A stretch of DNA of 7,499 bases from the NCBI GenBank assembly GCA_902780365.1, contig CACZFE010000182.1:1-7499 (forward strand). The letters are read 5' to 3'. The DNA comes from an uncultured Spirochaetales bacterium (GTDB lineage: Bacteria; UBP6; UBA1177). Shown here piece after piece: positions 5,208 to 7,499 of this stretch (its first letter is position 1; each line of letters starts with the position of its first letter). The position numbers and the translations under genes are program-made. The notes beneath the pieces were generated by a model. That model was not told where the DNA came from. It made no database searches and was given only the letters and a program-made list of their open reading frames with translations.

Positions 5208-7277
5208 CTAATTTTCCTCCTCGTTTACAATTGCGTACATTGGAGTTTCGACAGTCAGCGGTCTCTTCCTTCCGGGAGTTACTTCCGCCCAGTCGACGCC
5301 AGCCATCCTGAAGATCATTGGCATGAGAACGCTGCATGTCTTGCTGCCGCAAGCGCCCATTCCGACTCTTATCTGCTTGAGCTGGTTGACGTCTCTGACT
5401 TTGTTTCCCTTGATGAAATCGACTATCTGTTTGACTGTTACTCTCTCGCAGCGGCAGACGATGCTGTTTTCGGGAGCGTAGGTGAAATCAGGTTTCGGAA
5501 ACGGTTTCGTGACTTCCTCGCTCTGGTATCTGATTCCCGCGATGTCAGCGGCATTAGCAGCAGAAACGCTAAGTGTTACGAGAGTAGTTTTGTACTTCTT
5601 GTTGTAAGCCGTTTTGATGACCGTTCCTTCTTCGATGAATTTGCCGTCGATATCGGTGAGCGGAAGTTTGTCGCCCTCTTTGAAATCGCAGTTGAATTCA
5701 TACGGAAGAACGATCTCTGCCTTCGTGTCGTCGACTTTCTTTGCAAGCGCGATCGCAAGGCCGGGGCAGGCCGCCACGCACATTCCGCAGCCGATGCACT
5801 CGCCGTCGAAGTAAGGCGTATCCATGATCGTTCCGGTTTCGCCTTTGAGTTTGATCGCTTTTTTAGCGCAGACTGTGGTGCAGGGGTTGCACGGAATTTC
5901 CTGAAGGCAGGAGAATTTCGGCTGGAATTTTGCCGTGATGACCGGTTTTTCCGGCTCTTTCGTGTTTCCCGGTCTCGATTTGAGGACCGCCGCCTTTTTA
6001 AGCCAGCTTTCGTCGATCGCAGCATCGGTCTTTCCGAGAGCCGCAGCCATCTTTCTGCCTGTGATCTTGCCGCCGAACATAGCCGAAGAAGCTTCTGCGA
6101 TCTCGTCGCAGTCTCCGGTTTTCATGACGTTGAACTTATACTGGTCAGCCAGCGTGAAAAGTTCGTCAGCCGAGCTAAGACCTACAGCGACAAGGAGTGT
6201 ATCGACTTCGTAGGTTCTTGCCGTTTCGAGTATCGGGTTCCACTTTTCATCGACCTGTGCGACGGTGACTCTTTCGACTTTGCCGTTGCCTTCAGCCGCG
6301 ATGACTGTCGTGCTGAGATAGATCGGAACGCCCATTCTTCTGATCTTGTCGGCATGGACTTTGTAGCCGTTGATCTTCGGAGCGATCTCGACTATTGCAG
6401 CGACTTCGATGCCAGCCTGAAGAGCGTGGTATGCGCCGATGAGACCGACGTTTCCGCTTCCGATGATGAGTATTTTCTTAGCAGCTTTGACGAGGTCGCG
6501 GTTGACAAGCGTCTGGAAAGCGCCTGCGCCGTAAACGCCGGGAAGGTCGTTGCCTTTGAAGAGAACCGATTTTTCCCTTGCGCCGCTCGAAAGGATGAGA
6601 CCTTTGAAATCGACTGTGACATAGTTTTTATTTTTGACGAAAAGACCAGCCTTTTTGTCTTTGAAAACGCCGATAACGCTTGTTTCGGTGTAGATTTTGA
6701 CGTTTTTGAAGCTTCTGACTTTCTCTTCGAGGATGTGTGCGATATCAACGCCGCGTGTTCCGGCGAAGCAGTCTTCCTCGCTGCCGAAGAATTTGTGGGT
6801 CTGGAGCAGCAGTTTGCCGCCGAGTTTCGCCTTGTCGTCAACCAGAATGACGTTGAAACCGAGCTGAGCAAGTTCGATCGTCGCATTGAGACCGCTTGGT
6901 CCGCCGCCGACAACGAGAACGTCGCAGCTTTCGTTGCGTCTTTCGGTGTGTTCTACAGGTCTGTCGTCTTCAGCAAGTTTCGGAACGCCGTTAAGAGTCT
7001 CGATCTTCATTCCTGCTTTGAGCGGAGTGATGCACGATTTCTGAGGCAGTCCGTCGATGATCACCGTGCACTGGCTGCACTGGCCGTTTGCGCAGAAGAT
7101 ACCCTGCGGAGCTTTGCCGTTTCTGTGGAGAGAAAACCTTCTGATGCCGTTTGCGAAAAGTGCCGAACTTACCGCTTCTCCTTCGTAACCGGTCATTTTT
7201 TGTCCGTCAAAAGTAAATTCGACCTCTTTCTGCCCCTGAGGAACTTCAAGGACAGGATGTTTTTCAATTCTTGTCAT
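5208..7277 (-). CDS. Multi-cofactor oxidoreductase, alpha subunit: 2Fe-2S, FAD/NAD, 2x 4Fe-4S, BFD-like 2Fe-2S
   Basis: The 689 residues hold five units in order. First is an N-terminal [2Fe-2S] domain (about 15-95) with C62, C67, C70 and C82. Next is an FAD/NAD(P) disulfide-reductase-like part (about 118-415), with VVGGGPSG (122-129) for FAD, IIGSGNVG (271-278) for the second nucleotide, and SGAREKS (231-237). A two-cluster ferredoxin segment (about 455-512) follows, with C457, C463, C466, C470 and C494, C497, C500, C504. The C-terminal BFD-type [2Fe-2S] domain (about 604-665) has C608, C610, C643 and C648. This equals HcnA plus HcnB, or the alpha subunit of sarcosine oxidase/proline dehydrogenase relatives, with a ferredoxin segment included. 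It would accept electrons from the beta subunit encoded immediately downstream. All visible cluster ligands are complete. The start has AAGGTGAG seven bases or fewer upstream. Similar proteins occur in anaerobes, but the substrate and final acceptor remain unknown. Confidence 0.92.
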   Translation of the reverse strand: MTRIEKHPVLEVPQGQKEVEFTFDGQKMTGYEGEAVSSALFANGIRRFSLHRNGKAPQGIFCANGQCSQCTVIIDGLPQKSCITPLKAGMKIETLNGVPKLAEDDRPVEHTERRNESCDVLVVGGGPSGLNATIELAQLGFNVILVDDKAKLGGKLLLQTHKFFGSEEDCFAGTRGVDIAHILEEKVRSFKNVKIYTETSVIGVFKDKKAGLFVKNKNYVTVDFKGLILSSGAREKSVLFKGNDLPGVYGAGAFQTLVNRDLVKAAKKILIIGSGNVGLIGAYHALQAGIEVAAIVEIAPKINGYKVHADKIRRMGVPIYLSTTVIAAEGNGKVERVTVAQVDEKWNPILETARTYEVDTLLVAVGLSSADELFTLADQYKFNVMKTGDCDEIAEASSAMFGGKITGRKMAAALGKTDAAIDESWLKKAAVLKSRPGNTKEPEKPVITAKFQPKFSCLQEIPCNPCTTVCAKKAIKLKGETGTIMDTPYFDGECIGCGMCVAACPGLAIALAKKVDDTKAEIVLPYEFNCDFKEGDKLPLTDIDGKFIEEGTVIKTAYNKKYKTTLVTLSVSAANAADIAGIRYQSEEVTKPFPKPDFTYAPENSIVCRCERVTVKQIVDFIKGNKVRDVNQLKQIRVGMGACGSKTCSVLMPMIFRMAGVDWAEVTPGRKRPLTVETPMYAIVNEEEN
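5216..5221 (-). promoter_or_regulatory. Ribosome binding site of the beta subunit inside the alpha gene
   Basis: AGGAGG (5221-5216) is made by the last glutamate codons of the alpha gene (protein end EEEN) and stands eight bases before the beta ATG. It allows coupled, near-equal translation of the two subunits. Confidence 0.75.
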
Positions 7278-7322
7278 AATCTCACCTTTATTCCGTGATT
7301 AAAGAAACAAAATCAGTGGGGC

Positions 7323-7350
7323 AAGATAATTCTGCGGGTTTTAAAGTCAA
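7323..7350 (-). promoter_or_regulatory. Probable sigma-70 promoter of the oxidoreductase operon
   Basis: On the minus strand, TTGACT (7350-7345) and TATCTT (7328-7323) are spaced 16 bases apart, about 46 bases before the alpha ATG. The -35 region TTGACTTTAAAA repeats the 12 bases of the secG promoter exactly. The leader would be about 40 bases, too short for a riboswitch. Confidence 0.62.
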
Positions 7351-7351
7351 T

Positions 7352-7405
7352 AAAATTTAGGGAGTTTAAGGAATCTAGGGAATCTAAGGAGTCTAGGGAA
7401 TTTAG
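7352..7405. repeat. 9-base tandem repeat array, consensus GGA(A/G)T(C/T)TA(A/G)
   Basis: Five full units lie back to back: GGAGTTTAA (7361), GGAATCTAG (7370), GGAATCTAA (7379), GGAGTCTAG (7388) and GGAATTTAG (7397). A degenerate unit at 7352-7360 (AAAATTTAG) precedes them, and a weak one, GGAGGAAAG, follows at 7406. Differences are almost all transitions at fixed positions. The array ends one base from the -35 box of the operon promoter. It codes for nothing: one frame has a stop in every unit. Confidence 0.85.
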
Positions 7406-7471
7406 GGAGGAAAGAATCTTGTTTTTCCGCAGTTTTTCTTTAAAATATCAGACTTTTGCTTCTCCTTTGTT

Positions 7472-7494
7472 CCCGTCTCCACGATGGAGAGGGG
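7472..7494. repeat. Strong hairpin near the window edge
   Basis: TCTCCA (7476-7481) pairs perfectly with TGGAGA (7485-7490) around the loop CGA. The stem continues as CCC (7472-7474) against GGG (7491-7493) past one bulged G at 7475. There is no T run after it on the plus strand, and none directly after it on the minus strand. It is therefore not a typical intrinsic terminator; it may be a palindromic repeat or belong to whatever lies beyond the edge. Confidence 0.55.
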
Positions 7495-7499
7495 TTAGA

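Noticed and set aside
7085..7110. GCAGAAG near 7093 as the missing 5' end of the tRNA-Leu
   Set aside because: It lies in conserved codons of the [2Fe-2S] domain of the alpha subunit, and no D-arm sequence follows it.
4698..7298. An 866-codon open frame on the plus strand opposite the alpha and beta genes
   Set aside because: It is codon-aligned with the real minus-strand genes and stays open only because they lack TTA, CTA and TCA codons. The translation is rich in S, F, D and R with no motif, no ribosome site and no membrane or fold pattern, while the minus strand encodes complete cofactor motifs.
7278..7345. Riboswitch (for example glycine) before the oxidoreductase operon
   Set aside because: The leader from the predicted start to the ATG is only about 40 bases, which is too short, and no aptamer-like conserved core is visible.
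7352..7414. CRISPR array
   Set aside because: The units are nine bases and contiguous. There are no 25-40 base repeats separated by unique spacers, and no cas genes in the window.

Overview
The window looks like ordinary bacterial chromosome: densely packed genes, good Shine-Dalgarno sites, sigma-70-like promoters with 16-base spacers, and GC content in the mid-40s by eye. The gene set suggests an anaerobic or facultative bacterium that oxidises amino acids or amines. It includes HemW, a SecG-type Sec translocon, and an iron-sulfur-rich flavoenzyme of the sarcosine oxidase/HCN synthase type. I cannot place it in a phylum from this sequence alone.

Layout. (1) Positions 1-2460, minus strand: a four-gene cluster read right to left. 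It comprises a DJ-1/PfpI protein, a 103-residue protein of unknown function, a HemW-type radical SAM protein with a TTG start, and RNase HII, which is cut by the window edge. Gaps are 1 to 9 bases and the cluster has its own promoter. (2) Positions 2571-3822, plus strand: secG with its own promoter, then a gene for a CAP/SCP-domain protein. The 3' end of secG runs into the 3' part of a tRNA-Leu gene (T arm, acceptor strand and CCA). The normal SecG end seems to be lost and the tRNA has no recognisable D arm or anticodon arm. (3) Positions 3824-3843: an A/T hairpin between the two converging transcription units. (4) Positions 3876-7277, minus strand: an operon of a 689-residue multi-cofactor oxidoreductase, a 382-residue DAO-family flavoprotein, and a 57-residue TM2-domain membrane protein. 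(5) Positions 7278-7499: promoter, a run of 9-base tandem repeats touching its -35 box, and a strong hairpin at the window edge.

How the genes work together. The two flavoproteins very likely form one alpha/beta dehydrogenase. Beta would oxidise an amino acid or amine at its FAD. Alpha would carry the electrons through [2Fe-2S], FAD, two [4Fe-4S] and a BFD-type cluster to an acceptor that the sequence does not reveal. The TM2 gene is translationally coupled to this pair. The rnhB-hemW-DJ-1 cluster is housekeeping (RNA-DNA hybrid removal, haem handling, stress or repair). The most unusual spot is the secG/tRNA-Leu junction, which looks like a deletion or integration scar, or an assembly error.
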